A stretch of 64,000 nt of DNA. Origin: Pseudarcicella hirudinis (GTDB lineage Bacteria; Bacteroidota; Bacteroidia; Cytophagales; Spirosomataceae). Location of the stretch: contig NZ_FOXH01000012.1 in assembly GCF_900115665.1 (NCBI RefSeq), positions 62,001-126,000 on the forward strand, read 5' to 3'. Shown piece after piece: positions 8,145-15,833 of this stretch (within the stretch, counting starts at the first letter, position 1; each line of letters begins with the position of its first letter). The translations under genes and the position numbers were made by a program. The notes beneath the pieces are model-generated. The model worked only from the letters and a program-made list of their open reading frames with translations. It searched no databases and was not told the DNA's origin.

Positions 8145-8333
8145 AAATACTTTAAGAATTGTTTCAAATAGCGCAGAAATATTAATGTCTGAAAAAAAAT
8201 CTTTTAAATATAAGGGGATTTCACCAGTTTTAATGAATTTTCAAAATCAAAAGAACAATCTTTACCATCAAAACGTTAGAATACTGAATTAACATTATTA
8301 ATACGCTCGGATTAAATATTCGCTACTATAAAA

Positions 8334-9881
8334 ATGCAGGTAAATACACTCCCTCTCAGAGAGATACACCAATTCTCTCCTCTTTTTCTAGATTATATCA
8401 CTAAACAGGAAAAACTTAAATCCTTCTATTGTCAATTCCCGGATATTGAAGGTTTTGGTGAACAATTAAAACTTAAGACATTTGACCCTTCAAAAAGAGA
8501 AATTCTTGTTCAGGTACTTGAAGATCAATATAAAAATATTACAAACAAACCCAATATTCAGATTTTATCGGACGAAAATACTTTTACGGTTACCACAGGA
8601 CATCAACTCAACATCTTCACCGGTCCTTTGTATATTATCTACAAGCTGATTACCACAATCAATCTCGCCAATTCCCTGAAAAAAGCCTATCCTGAATACA
8701 ATTTTGTTCCGGTTTACTGGATGGCTACAGAAGACCATGATTTTGCGGAAATAGATCATTTTTCTTTGTTCGGCAAAACACATCAATGGCAAACAGAACA
8801 AAAGGGTGCCGTTGGTCGTATGAATCCCAATGAAATCAAAACCATTCTGGAGGAAATCTCTGAGAAAATACCTCTTTTCGAAGAAGCATATAACAGACAT
8901 GATACATTGGCGGATGCGGTAAGATTCTATTTCAATGAATTATTCGGAGCACAGCATCTGGTTATTATTGATGCTGATAACAGAGCACTGAAGAAAGTAT
9001 TTTCTCCAATTATCAAGGAAGATATTCTTTCTCAAACGACTTTGCCTGTTGTTCAGGAAACTTCCGAAAAATTAGAACAGCTTGGTTACAAAACTCAGGT
9101 AACACCAAGAGAAATTAATTTCTTCTATTTAAAAGACGGACTTCGGGAAAGAATTGTCAAAGAAAACGGACAATACAAAGTGTTGAATTCTGACATTCAT
9201 TTTTCAGAAGAGGAGATTTTGAAAATGATAGAAAACGAGCCGGAGCATTTCAGTCCGAATGTAATATTAAGACCCGTTTATCAGGAAACTATTTTACCCA
9301 ATCTGGCTTATATAGGAGGCCCTTCTGAAGTTCCGTACTGGCTGCAATTTAAAGATGCTTTCGATCATTTCAAATTGGCATTCCCGATTTTAGTTCCCAG
9401 AAACTTTGCCTTGATTATTAACAAATCTTTGTCAAAAAGGATGGAAAAACTAGGTCTTTCAACATCAGAACTATTCCTTGATGAAATAACGCTGCGCAAG
9501 AATTTTGTAGAACATAACTCTAAAAATCAACTGAGTCTTTCTGCCGAAACTGAATCTTTTTCAGAAATTTTCCAGGAAATCCTGAAAAAAGCAGTAAGAA
9601 TTGATAAAACGCTGGAAGGAGCCGTAAACGGGGAGAAACAAAAGCTGATTAACGGTCTGGAAAACCTCGAAAAACGCCTGAAAAAAGCGGAAGAAAGAAA
9701 TCAGGAAACAGAGGTTACCCAATTGGTAGGACTAAAACAAAAGTTGTTTCCAAACGGAGGATTACAGGAGCGTTCAGAGAATTTCCTGAATTTCTATCTC
9801 AATAATCCTGACTTTCTGCTTCAGCTCGGAGCAGTTTTTGATGCTTTGAATTTTGAGTTTTACGTACTTACCGAAGAGTAA
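8334..9881 (+). CDS. bshC: Bacillithiol biosynthesis cysteine-adding enzyme BshC
   Basis: 515 residues matching BshC along its whole length: TTGHQLNIFTGPLYIIYK near residue 83, PVYWMATEDHDFAEI near 125, YIGGPSEVPYWLQFK near 325, and a C-terminal coiled coil (about 420-465, rich in Glu/Lys). BshC joins L-cysteine to glucosaminyl-malate in the last step of bacillithiol synthesis. BshA and BshB are not in the window. Cysteine synthesis genes follow 1.7 kb downstream, which fits a loose thiol-metabolism neighbourhood. Confidence 0.95.
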   Translation: MQVNTLPLREIHQFSPLFLDYITKQEKLKSFYCQFPDIEGFGEQLKLKTFDPSKREILVQVLEDQYKNITNKPNIQILSDENTFTVTTGHQLNIFTGPLYIIYKLITTINLANSLKKAYPEYNFVPVYWMATEDHDFAEIDHFSLFGKTHQWQTEQKGAVGRMNPNEIKTILEEISEKIPLFEEAYNRHDTLADAVRFYFNELFGAQHLVIIDADNRALKKVFSPIIKEDILSQTTLPVVQETSEKLEQLGYKTQVTPREINFFYLKDGLRERIVKENGQYKVLNSDIHFSEEEILKMIENEPEHFSPNVILRPVYQETILPNLAYIGGPSEVPYWLQFKDAFDHFKLAFPILVPRNFALIINKSLSKRMEKLGLSTSELFLDEITLRKNFVEHNSKNQLSLSAETESFSEIFQEILKKAVRIDKTLEGAVNGEKQKLINGLENLEKRLKKAEERNQETEVTQLVGLKQKLFPNGGLQERSENFLNFYLNNPDFLLQLGAVFDALNFEFYVLTEE

Positions 9882-9893
9882 TAATCTAAAAAA

Positions 9894-9917
9894 GCGAGGG
9901 ACATGACGGTCCCTCGC
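9894..9917. terminator. Perfect hairpin between bshC and the convergent AraC gene
   Basis: 9-bp stem GCGAGGGAC (9894-9902) / GTCCCTCGC (9909-9917) with a 6-base loop. It has no real T-tract on the plus strand; on the minus strand five of the next seven bases are T. It lies between two convergent genes and may serve the AraC-family gene best. Confidence 0.6.
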
Positions 9918-9940
9918 GCTGTATAGTGATATGTTAGTGT

Positions 9941-10954
9941 TTAAATTTTACTGGGTAATTTCCCGTATTTCTTCTTAAATGCTGAGGAAAAATTGCTCAG
10001 ATTTGCAAAGCCTACATAATTTCCTGCCTCAGAAACGGTCATTTTTCCACTTACAATCAGGTCTTTGGCAACCTCCAATCTGCAATCGTTATAATGCTCG
10101 TGGACGTTCTTGCCGAAAACCTGCTTAAATATTTTCTTGAATTTTGATTCACTCATACCTGCTCCGATCGACAATCCTTTAATCGTCATAATCTTACTGA
10201 AATCATGATGCATAGAATGTTCTATTCTGACTAGATGCTGCAGATCACTGGCATTTACTTTATCTACTTTCGGCAGAATATTTCTTTCTGAAAGCTGCGA
10301 GAAAATCTGGGCCAGAAACTCATAAATTCTGCCTCTAAGCATCAGCCGTCCGGACGAAACAGTTGTATGCGTATTCAGAATTTTTTCAAACAAATCAACC
10401 ATTTGAAGGCTCGGCTGGTAATTGACATTGATAGGATTGCTGTCAATAAGAAGTTTTAAAAGTGAGTCTTTGGGGTTACTATTGTCGATAAGTCCATTAT
10501 TGAGCAGCCAATGTTTATTCATCAGAATCGTCAAAATCACGGCACTATCACCCTGTTCAAAGGTTTTGGAATGAGAAACAGCTCCTTTCCACAATAGCAT
10601 ATTGATATTCTTACTACCTCTGTTTTCTACAAAAAACTGAAATTCTTCTTTATCCTGAGGAGGGGGATGGAAAGGAGAATGTTTTTGTGTGTTAGCAAGC
10701 GTGGTAAAAGTTATTGTAAAAAAATCCTCCTGATCTAAAAAAGATTTACTGTTGAATACCAGTTTCTGATTTGCTTTAAATTGCCAGATTCTGACAAAAA
10801 AATCCTTTTCAAACTCAAAACAACTTACAAAACCCTCAGCGAGGTGAACCGGAAAGTCCAGTTTACTTTGTTGAGGTCTTGTGCTTAACTGATCAGCTAA
10901 AAACCCAAGCCATTCCTCGGCGGTATTCGAACGGCCATAAAATTCAAAATTCAT
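9941..10954 (-). CDS. AraC family transcriptional regulator
   Basis: 337 residues. The last ~95 form an AraC/XylS double helix-turn-helix (SIGAGMSESKFKKIFKQVFG and MTVSEAGNYVGFANLSNFSS). The ~240-residue N-terminal domain is not a clear cupin and resembles the uncharacterised ligand domains of Bacteroidota AraC proteins. It sits between bshC and the cysteine genes on the opposite strand, but a regulatory link is unproven. Its 5' side carries two hairpins with matching loops (11033-11089). Confidence 0.9.
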   Translation of the reverse strand: MNFEFYGRSNTAEEWLGFLADQLSTRPQQSKLDFPVHLAEGFVSCFEFEKDFFVRIWQFKANQKLVFNSKSFLDQEDFFTITFTTLANTQKHSPFHPPPQDKEEFQFFVENRGSKNINMLLWKGAVSHSKTFEQGDSAVILTILMNKHWLLNNGLIDNSNPKDSLLKLLIDSNPINVNYQPSLQMVDLFEKILNTHTTVSSGRLMLRGRIYEFLAQIFSQLSERNILPKVDKVNASDLQHLVRIEHSMHHDFSKIMTIKGLSIGAGMSESKFKKIFKQVFGKNVHEHYNDCRLEVAKDLIVSGKMTVSEAGNYVGFANLSNFSSAFKKKYGKLPSKI

Positions 10955-11551
10955 ATTAAATCGATCGTAATCTACCTTCTAATTTCATGAAATTACACAA
11001 ACCCTCCGCAATATTCGACCATGATAAACAAAAAAGTACGAATTGGCGGATTCGTACTTTGAAGCCTCTTTACAATGGCGGTCGTAAAGCAGAAGCTAAA
11101 GTTTTAGAAATTAACAGTAAGTGCTTATTAACTTCAATCAAATTTAACAATTAAAAAATAGCCATCATTAACCGATTTGGACACATTTTTGCCCGTTATA
11201 GCTTCATTTTACCGGACAATTTATGTACTCACCATAAATACTTAACATGGATCAACTTTTATAAAACCCCGTTTAAATTATTCTCCGGGAAAAAAAGAGC
11301 GAATCCTGTGATTTTGCTTCTTACTTTTCCTATAATTTATATTGAAAAACCCTCAGTACAATTTTCATTTTTACTCTCGTTTCTGAGGTTATGAAATTCA
11401 AGGATAATCTGATGTTTCTATTCCTTTTATAAAGATTGGATTTCCGATATTGTCAGTTTTTATTCAAAATTATTTCCTTAAAAAGAATCAATTAGGCATG
11501 ATAATCGTTACTATTGCAAAAAATCCAATTGATTGGGCTGGGTGAAAACAA
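10955..11551. other. 597-base non-coding region
   Basis: AT-rich, without a convincing ORF on either strand. Its clear structure is the pair of hairpins at 11033-11089. The 3' half is the leader of the serine acetyltransferase gene and has a loose -7-like TTACTATTGC near 11510. Confidence 0.55.
11033..11089 (-). ncRNA. Two consecutive hairpins with identical loop motif; putative sRNA end or attenuator
   Basis: Hairpin B: perfect 11-bp stem AAAGTACGAAT (11033-11043) / ATTCGTACTTT (11050-11060), loop TGGCGG. Hairpin A: 6-bp stem CTTTAC (11068-11073) / GTAAAG (11084-11089), loop AATGGCGGTC. On the minus strand both loops expose CCGCCA, and hairpin B is followed by a T-rich run, so it can act as a terminator for minus-strand RNA. 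It sits about 80 bases upstream of the AraC-family start. Confidence 0.35.
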
Positions 11552-12403
11552 ATGAAGAGTTATTCTTTTAAAGGAACCTCTTCCATATTCGTAATAAATA
11601 TGCTTCCACAAGCTTTTCTGCAACATCTTAGCTATAAGCACTCAAAAACTGAGACATTCCCTTCCACGTCAGAAGTTCAGCGTCTTTTTACAGAACTGGT
11701 ATTGACTCTTTTTCCGGAGCAGACGCAAAAACATTTAAGTTGTACAGAGGAATTACAGGAAGTTTTTGACAAAATTGAATTCTCTCTGGCTAAAATGCTT
11801 GCTGGCATGCAAAACCATCTGGAGGAAAATGCAGCAGCCATTTCATCGAAGTTTTTAGAAAAAATTCCGGAGATATACAGGTTACTTAACACAGATATTC
11901 AAGCCATACTAAACGGTGATCCTGCAGCACAGAGTGAATATGAAATTGTAAGAGCTTATCCTGGCTTTTATGCCATTGCTTTTTACAGACTTGCTCATGG
12001 CCTGCATGAGTTGAACGTTCCGTTGATTCCCAGAATTTTAACTGAATATGCGCATTCCAAAACAGGAATAGATATTCACCCCGGAGCTGAAATAGATGAG
12101 TATTTTTTTATCGATCATGGCACAGGCATTGTTATCGGAGAAACGACTCATATCGGGAAACACGTAAAGTTATACCAGGGTGTAACATTGGGGGCCTTAT
12201 CGGTTAGTAAGGAAATGGCTTCTATGAAAAGACATCCGACTATAGAAGACCATGTGGTGATCTATGCCGGTGCCACTATTTTAGGAGGAGAAACTATTGT
12301 TGGCCATAATAGTATCGTTGGAGGTAACGTATGGCTGACAAGGAGTTTAAAACCTTATACGAAAATTTATCATCAGGAAAGCACCAGAGTCATACAGGAT
12401 TAG
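11552..12403 (+). CDS. cysE: Serine O-acetyltransferase (CysE/EpsC type)
   Basis: 283 residues. A helical N-terminal region of about 140 residues leads to a left-handed beta-helix acyltransferase domain with hexapeptide repeats (IDIHPGAEIDEYFFIDHGTG, TTHIGKHVKLYQGVTLGAL, VIYAGATILGG). It transfers acetyl from acetyl-CoA to L-serine, the first committed step of cysteine synthesis. The ATG at 11552 gives a full ORF; an alternative ATG at 11600 (MLPQAFLQHLSYKH) fits homologue length better, so the start is uncertain. cysM follows after 93 bases on the same strand. Confidence 0.93.
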   Translation: MKSYSFKGTSSIFVINMLPQAFLQHLSYKHSKTETFPSTSEVQRLFTELVLTLFPEQTQKHLSCTEELQEVFDKIEFSLAKMLAGMQNHLEENAAAISSKFLEKIPEIYRLLNTDIQAILNGDPAAQSEYEIVRAYPGFYAIAFYRLAHGLHELNVPLIPRILTEYAHSKTGIDIHPGAEIDEYFFIDHGTGIVIGETTHIGKHVKLYQGVTLGALSVSKEMASMKRHPTIEDHVVIYAGATILGGETIVGHNSIVGGNVWLTRSLKPYTKIYHQESTRVIQD

Positions 12404-12496
12404 AAATTATTATACTTTGCTGAGAAATCGAAAAAAGAGAAAGGATATTGAGAAAGTTTCCCGGCAAATGAAATTTGTTAATTGTTTATTGTAAAT

Positions 12497-13378
12497 ATGG
12501 CAACTCTTTTAGACTTAGTAGGCAATACGCCGCTTGTTGAATTAAACAAAATCAATCCAAATCCAAACGTAAAAATTTACGCCAAATTAGAAGGAAACAA
12601 TCCGGGAGGTTCTGTAAAAGACCGTGCAGCTTATAGCATGATTAAGGGGGCATTGGAGCGTGGAGAAATCAAACCCGGCATGAAACTGATAGAAGCAACT
12701 TCCGGAAATACTGGGATTGCATTGGCGATGATTGCGAGACTATATGACCTTGATATTGAACTTGTAATGCCAGAAAATTCTACAAAAGAAAGAGTTTTAA
12801 CAATGGAGGCATTTGGCGCAAAAGTTACCTTAACTCCTTCTGAAGTCGGCATTGAAGGCTCCAGAGACTATGCTGAATCTAAAGTTGCAGAAGGTGGTTA
12901 TTTTATGTTGGATCAGTTTGCTAATCCTGATAATTATCTGGCACACTATAAAAGCACCGGTCCGGAAATATGGAGAGATACAGAGGGCAAAATCACTCAT
13001 TTTGTCAGCTCAATGGGAACCACCGGAACAATTATGGGGACTTCCTTATATTTAAAAGAACAAAATGAGCAGATTCAGATAGTAGGATGCCAACCTACTG
13101 AGGGTTCAAAAATACCAGGTATCCGCAGATGGCCGACAGAATACCTTCCGAAGATTTATAACCCTTCAAGAGTGGATAAAATTATGGATATTTCTGAAGA
13201 AGAAGCAAGGTTAATGGCCAACAATCTTGCGAAAATTGAAGGAGTTTTTGCCGGAATGAGCAGTGGAGGAGCAGTTTCTGCCGCAGTCAGATTGGCGAAA
13301 GAAATTGAATCAGGAATAATTGTTTGTATTATATGCGACAGAGGGGATCGTTACCTTTCCAGTGATTTATTCGGATAA
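12497..13378 (+). CDS. cysM: Cysteine synthase (CysM type)
   Basis: 293 residues starting MATLLDLVGNTPLVEL. The PLP lysine is in NNPGGSVKDRAAY (about residues 35-47) and the substrate loop is EATSGNTGIALAM. The length and the C-terminal GIIVCIICDRGDRYLSSDLF fit the CysM subgroup. A TTG codon 15 bases upstream is in frame, but the ATG at 12497 matches the family start. The enzyme condenses O-acetylserine with sulfide (or thiosulfate) to form cysteine, directly using the product of the upstream gene. Confidence 0.95.
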   Translation: MATLLDLVGNTPLVELNKINPNPNVKIYAKLEGNNPGGSVKDRAAYSMIKGALERGEIKPGMKLIEATSGNTGIALAMIARLYDLDIELVMPENSTKERVLTMEAFGAKVTLTPSEVGIEGSRDYAESKVAEGGYFMLDQFANPDNYLAHYKSTGPEIWRDTEGKITHFVSSMGTTGTIMGTSLYLKEQNEQIQIVGCQPTEGSKIPGIRRWPTEYLPKIYNPSRVDKIMDISEEEARLMANNLAKIEGVFAGMSSGGAVSAAVRLAKEIESGIIVCIICDRGDRYLSSDLFG

Positions 13379-13398
13379 AATATTGATTTTTGTGGAAG

Positions 13399-13442
13399 AA
13401 AGAGTTTCTGATTTTGAAAAGGCAGAAACTCTTTTTTTTTTA
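13399..13442 (+). terminator. Terminator of cysE-cysM
   Basis: Perfect stem AGAGTTTCTG (13401-13410) / CAGAAACTCT (13423-13432) with a 12-base loop, followed by nine T. Confidence 0.85.
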
Positions 13443-13448
13443 TAATAT

Positions 13449-13988
13449 CTACTGCATTACTCCGAGAATCTTAAATGTCTTTTTATCTCCCAAAATAACC
13501 TTCTGATATCCCTCAATGAAATACGATTTTATATGTCCGTTTTCACAATTCATCTGAAGTTTTTTCTCTGAAGAATACAAGTTGTTATCTGTCTGAATTA
13601 TAGCCTCAATCTGAACCGGAATATCTTCATCATTGAGTTGGATAACCAGTTTTTTGACAGGTATCTTCTCACCGATTTTGAGGGAATACCATTTTAACCC
13701 ATTCTCGGAAAGGTTATCATAACTCTGGCTATAAGCTGATTTATTAATGTCAGCCTGGAGAAAAAGCTCCAGTTCTTTTGCCCAGTCGATATCCTTAATC
13801 GTTTTCACCTCCTTTTTATCTCCGACAATTACAGTTTTGAGTACTGCCGGTTTAGTTTTGTCCAGTAATTTAATCTGGGCATCTATAAAACCTTTCAAAT
13901 CGAAGTATATTTTGGCTTTATTCCCCGTATCAGACTGGCATGCTCCCAGATAAAAAATACAAGCCAGAAGAATAAGTTTTGATTTCAT
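13449..13988 (-). CDS. Hypothetical lipoprotein
   Basis: 179 residues with a lipoprotein signal (LACIFYLGAC, lipid Cys at 17). The mature part has no domain I recognise; it is Lys-rich with alternating strands, and one segment (KTVIVGDKKEVKTIKDIDWA) precedes a predicted helical region. No catalytic motif is seen. It lies between the cysM terminator and gpmI, whose terminator is upstream on the same strand, so it appears monocistronic. Confidence 0.75.
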   Translation of the reverse strand: MKSKLILLACIFYLGACQSDTGNKAKIYFDLKGFIDAQIKLLDKTKPAVLKTVIVGDKKEVKTIKDIDWAKELELFLQADINKSAYSQSYDNLSENGLKWYSLKIGEKIPVKKLVIQLNDEDIPVQIEAIIQTDNNLYSSEKKLQMNCENGHIKSYFIEGYQKVILGDKKTFKILGVMQ

Positions 13989-14004
13989 AATACAAACCTA
14001 ACAC

Positions 14005-14046
14005 AAAAGACCTGTAAGGTGTTCAATTCCTCACAGGCCTTTCTTA
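14005..14046 (-). terminator. Terminator of gpmI
   Basis: Inverted repeat AAGACCTGTAAGG / CCTCACAGGCCTT, with two A-C mismatches on the plus strand that become G-U pairs in minus-strand RNA, followed there by TTTTGTG. It is therefore oriented for gpmI. Confidence 0.7.
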
Positions 14047-14066
14047 AAAATCCTTTGATTTTTAAC

Positions 14067-15587
14067 CTACAAAAGACTGAATCCTGTCATTTCCTTAGGC
14101 TGATTTATTCCCATTAATGCTAAAATGGTAGGAGCAATATCCCCCAGTTTTCCATCTTTGATAGGATTCTGATAATCATTATCCACTAAGATACATGGAA
14201 CCAGATTAGTAGTATGAGCAGTATTCGGTGTGCCATCTTCATTAATCATATAATCCGCATTACCGTGGTCAGCAATGATGATAAAAGTATAGCCATGTTT
14301 CAAACCTGTTTCTACTAATGCTCCGGCACATTGATCAACCGTTTCTGCCGCTTTTACTACTGCTGAAAATACACCGGTATGACCAACCATATCCGTATTA
14401 GCGAAATTCAGACAAACAAAGTCAACCTCCTCTTTCTCTAATTCCGGAATCAATGCATCTCTGAGGGCTTCAGCAGACATTTCCGGCTGTAAATCATAGG
14501 TTGCCACTTTGGGTGAATTACGCAAGATATTCACCTGACCTTCAAATGGTTCTTCACGACCACCCGAAAAGAAGAAGGTAACATGCGGATATTTCTCTGT
14601 TTCTGCAATTCTGATCTGTTTTTTACCAGCTTCTGAAACAACTTCCCCCAACGTTTTTGCCAGATTATCCTTGTCGAAAATAACATGAACTCCTACAAAT
14701 TTATCATCATAGTTTGTCATGGTCAGATAGTACAAATCTAATTTGTGCATATCCTGCTCATGGTAATCCTGCTGAGTTAATGCCTGAGTAATTTCACGTC
14801 CGCGGTCAGTACGGAAATTGAAACATAATACTACATCACCATCTTTAATTTTTGCAATAGGTTCATTATTACCATCAACTGCAATAATCGGTTTGATAAA
14901 TTCGTCCGTAACATTCTCTTCGTAAGATGCTTTCACTGAAGCAAGCACATCTGTAGAAGGTGTTCCGACAGCATTAACCATTGCATCGTAAGCCAGTTTT
15001 ACACGTTCCCAGCGATTATCTCTGTCCATCGCATAATAACGTCCGGTAATTGAAGCAATTTTTCCGGTAGTTTTAGACAAATGCTCCTGCAAGTCTGTCA
15101 GATAACCTAAACCACCTTTAGGATCTGTATCACGACCATCTGTAAAAGCATGTACAAAAACATCTGAAAGTCCTGCCTCAGAAGCAATAGTACATAGACC
15201 TTTCAAATGATTAATATGCGAGTGAACCCCTCCGTCTGAAACCAGTCCGATAAAGTGAACCGCTTTATTATTTGTTTTTGCATAAGCAATCGCTTCCGCT
15301 AAAACAGGTTCATCCTTCAGCGTATTTTCTTCAACGGCAAGGTTTACTTTTACAAGATCCTGATAAACAATTCGTCCTGCACCCAGGTTCATGTGCCCTA
15401 CTTCAGAATTACCCATTTGTCCGGCAGGTAAACCAACTGCTAATCCAGATGCTTCAAGTTTAGAATGCGGATATTTTGGGTATAATGAGTCGATAAAGGG
15501 GGTTTTGGCAGCATCAATCGCTGAAACCTCTGGTTTGGTAGCAATGCCCCAACCATCTAAAATCATGAGTACTACTTTCTTATTCAC
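14067..15587 (-). CDS. gpmI: 2,3-bisphosphoglycerate-independent phosphoglycerate mutase
   Basis: 506 residues, full length. It starts with a GTG codon at 15587 (MNKKVVLMILDGWGIA); no upstream ATG fits. Alkaline-phosphatase-fold metal and catalytic motifs are present: DGWG near 10, GQMGNSEVGHMNLGAGR (active-site Ser, about residue 62), DGRDTDPKGG, FRTDRGREI and IIADHGNADYM near 440. It interconverts 3- and 2-phosphoglycerate in a Mn-dependent, cofactor-independent way. Eno, the next enzyme in glycolysis, lies 7 kb further on. Confidence 0.97.
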   Translation of the reverse strand: MNKKVVLMILDGWGIATKPEVSAIDAAKTPFIDSLYPKYPHSKLEASGLAVGLPAGQMGNSEVGHMNLGAGRIVYQDLVKVNLAVEENTLKDEPVLAEAIAYAKTNNKAVHFIGLVSDGGVHSHINHLKGLCTIASEAGLSDVFVHAFTDGRDTDPKGGLGYLTDLQEHLSKTTGKIASITGRYYAMDRDNRWERVKLAYDAMVNAVGTPSTDVLASVKASYEENVTDEFIKPIIAVDGNNEPIAKIKDGDVVLCFNFRTDRGREITQALTQQDYHEQDMHKLDLYYLTMTNYDDKFVGVHVIFDKDNLAKTLGEVVSEAGKKQIRIAETEKYPHVTFFFSGGREEPFEGQVNILRNSPKVATYDLQPEMSAEALRDALIPELEKEEVDFVCLNFANTDMVGHTGVFSAVVKAAETVDQCAGALVETGLKHGYTFIIIADHGNADYMINEDGTPNTAHTTNLVPCILVDNDYQNPIKDGKLGDIAPTILALMGINQPKEMTGFSLL

Positions 15588-15833
15588 GTATTGATTAGTT
15601 ATTTTCTTTCAAAAATAAACAAATCTTAGCATTATTTACTAAAGAAAAAGTTCAAGAAATATTCAATTTTAAAACTTAACAAAGGGTATGCAACCTTTTT
15701 ACCGCTGTCGTTCGTCTATTTCAAAGGAAGCTGTAACCTGCTTCTTTCCTGATAGCTTAGAAAATCCTTTCAGGACATATTTTTAACTCTGATTATCACA
15801 CCCATTTTGAAACAGCAAAAACTGCTTAATTAT

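Noticed and set aside
9894-9917. Strong GC hairpin considered as a regulatory palindrome
   Set aside because: It lies between convergent ends and fits a terminator better than an operator.
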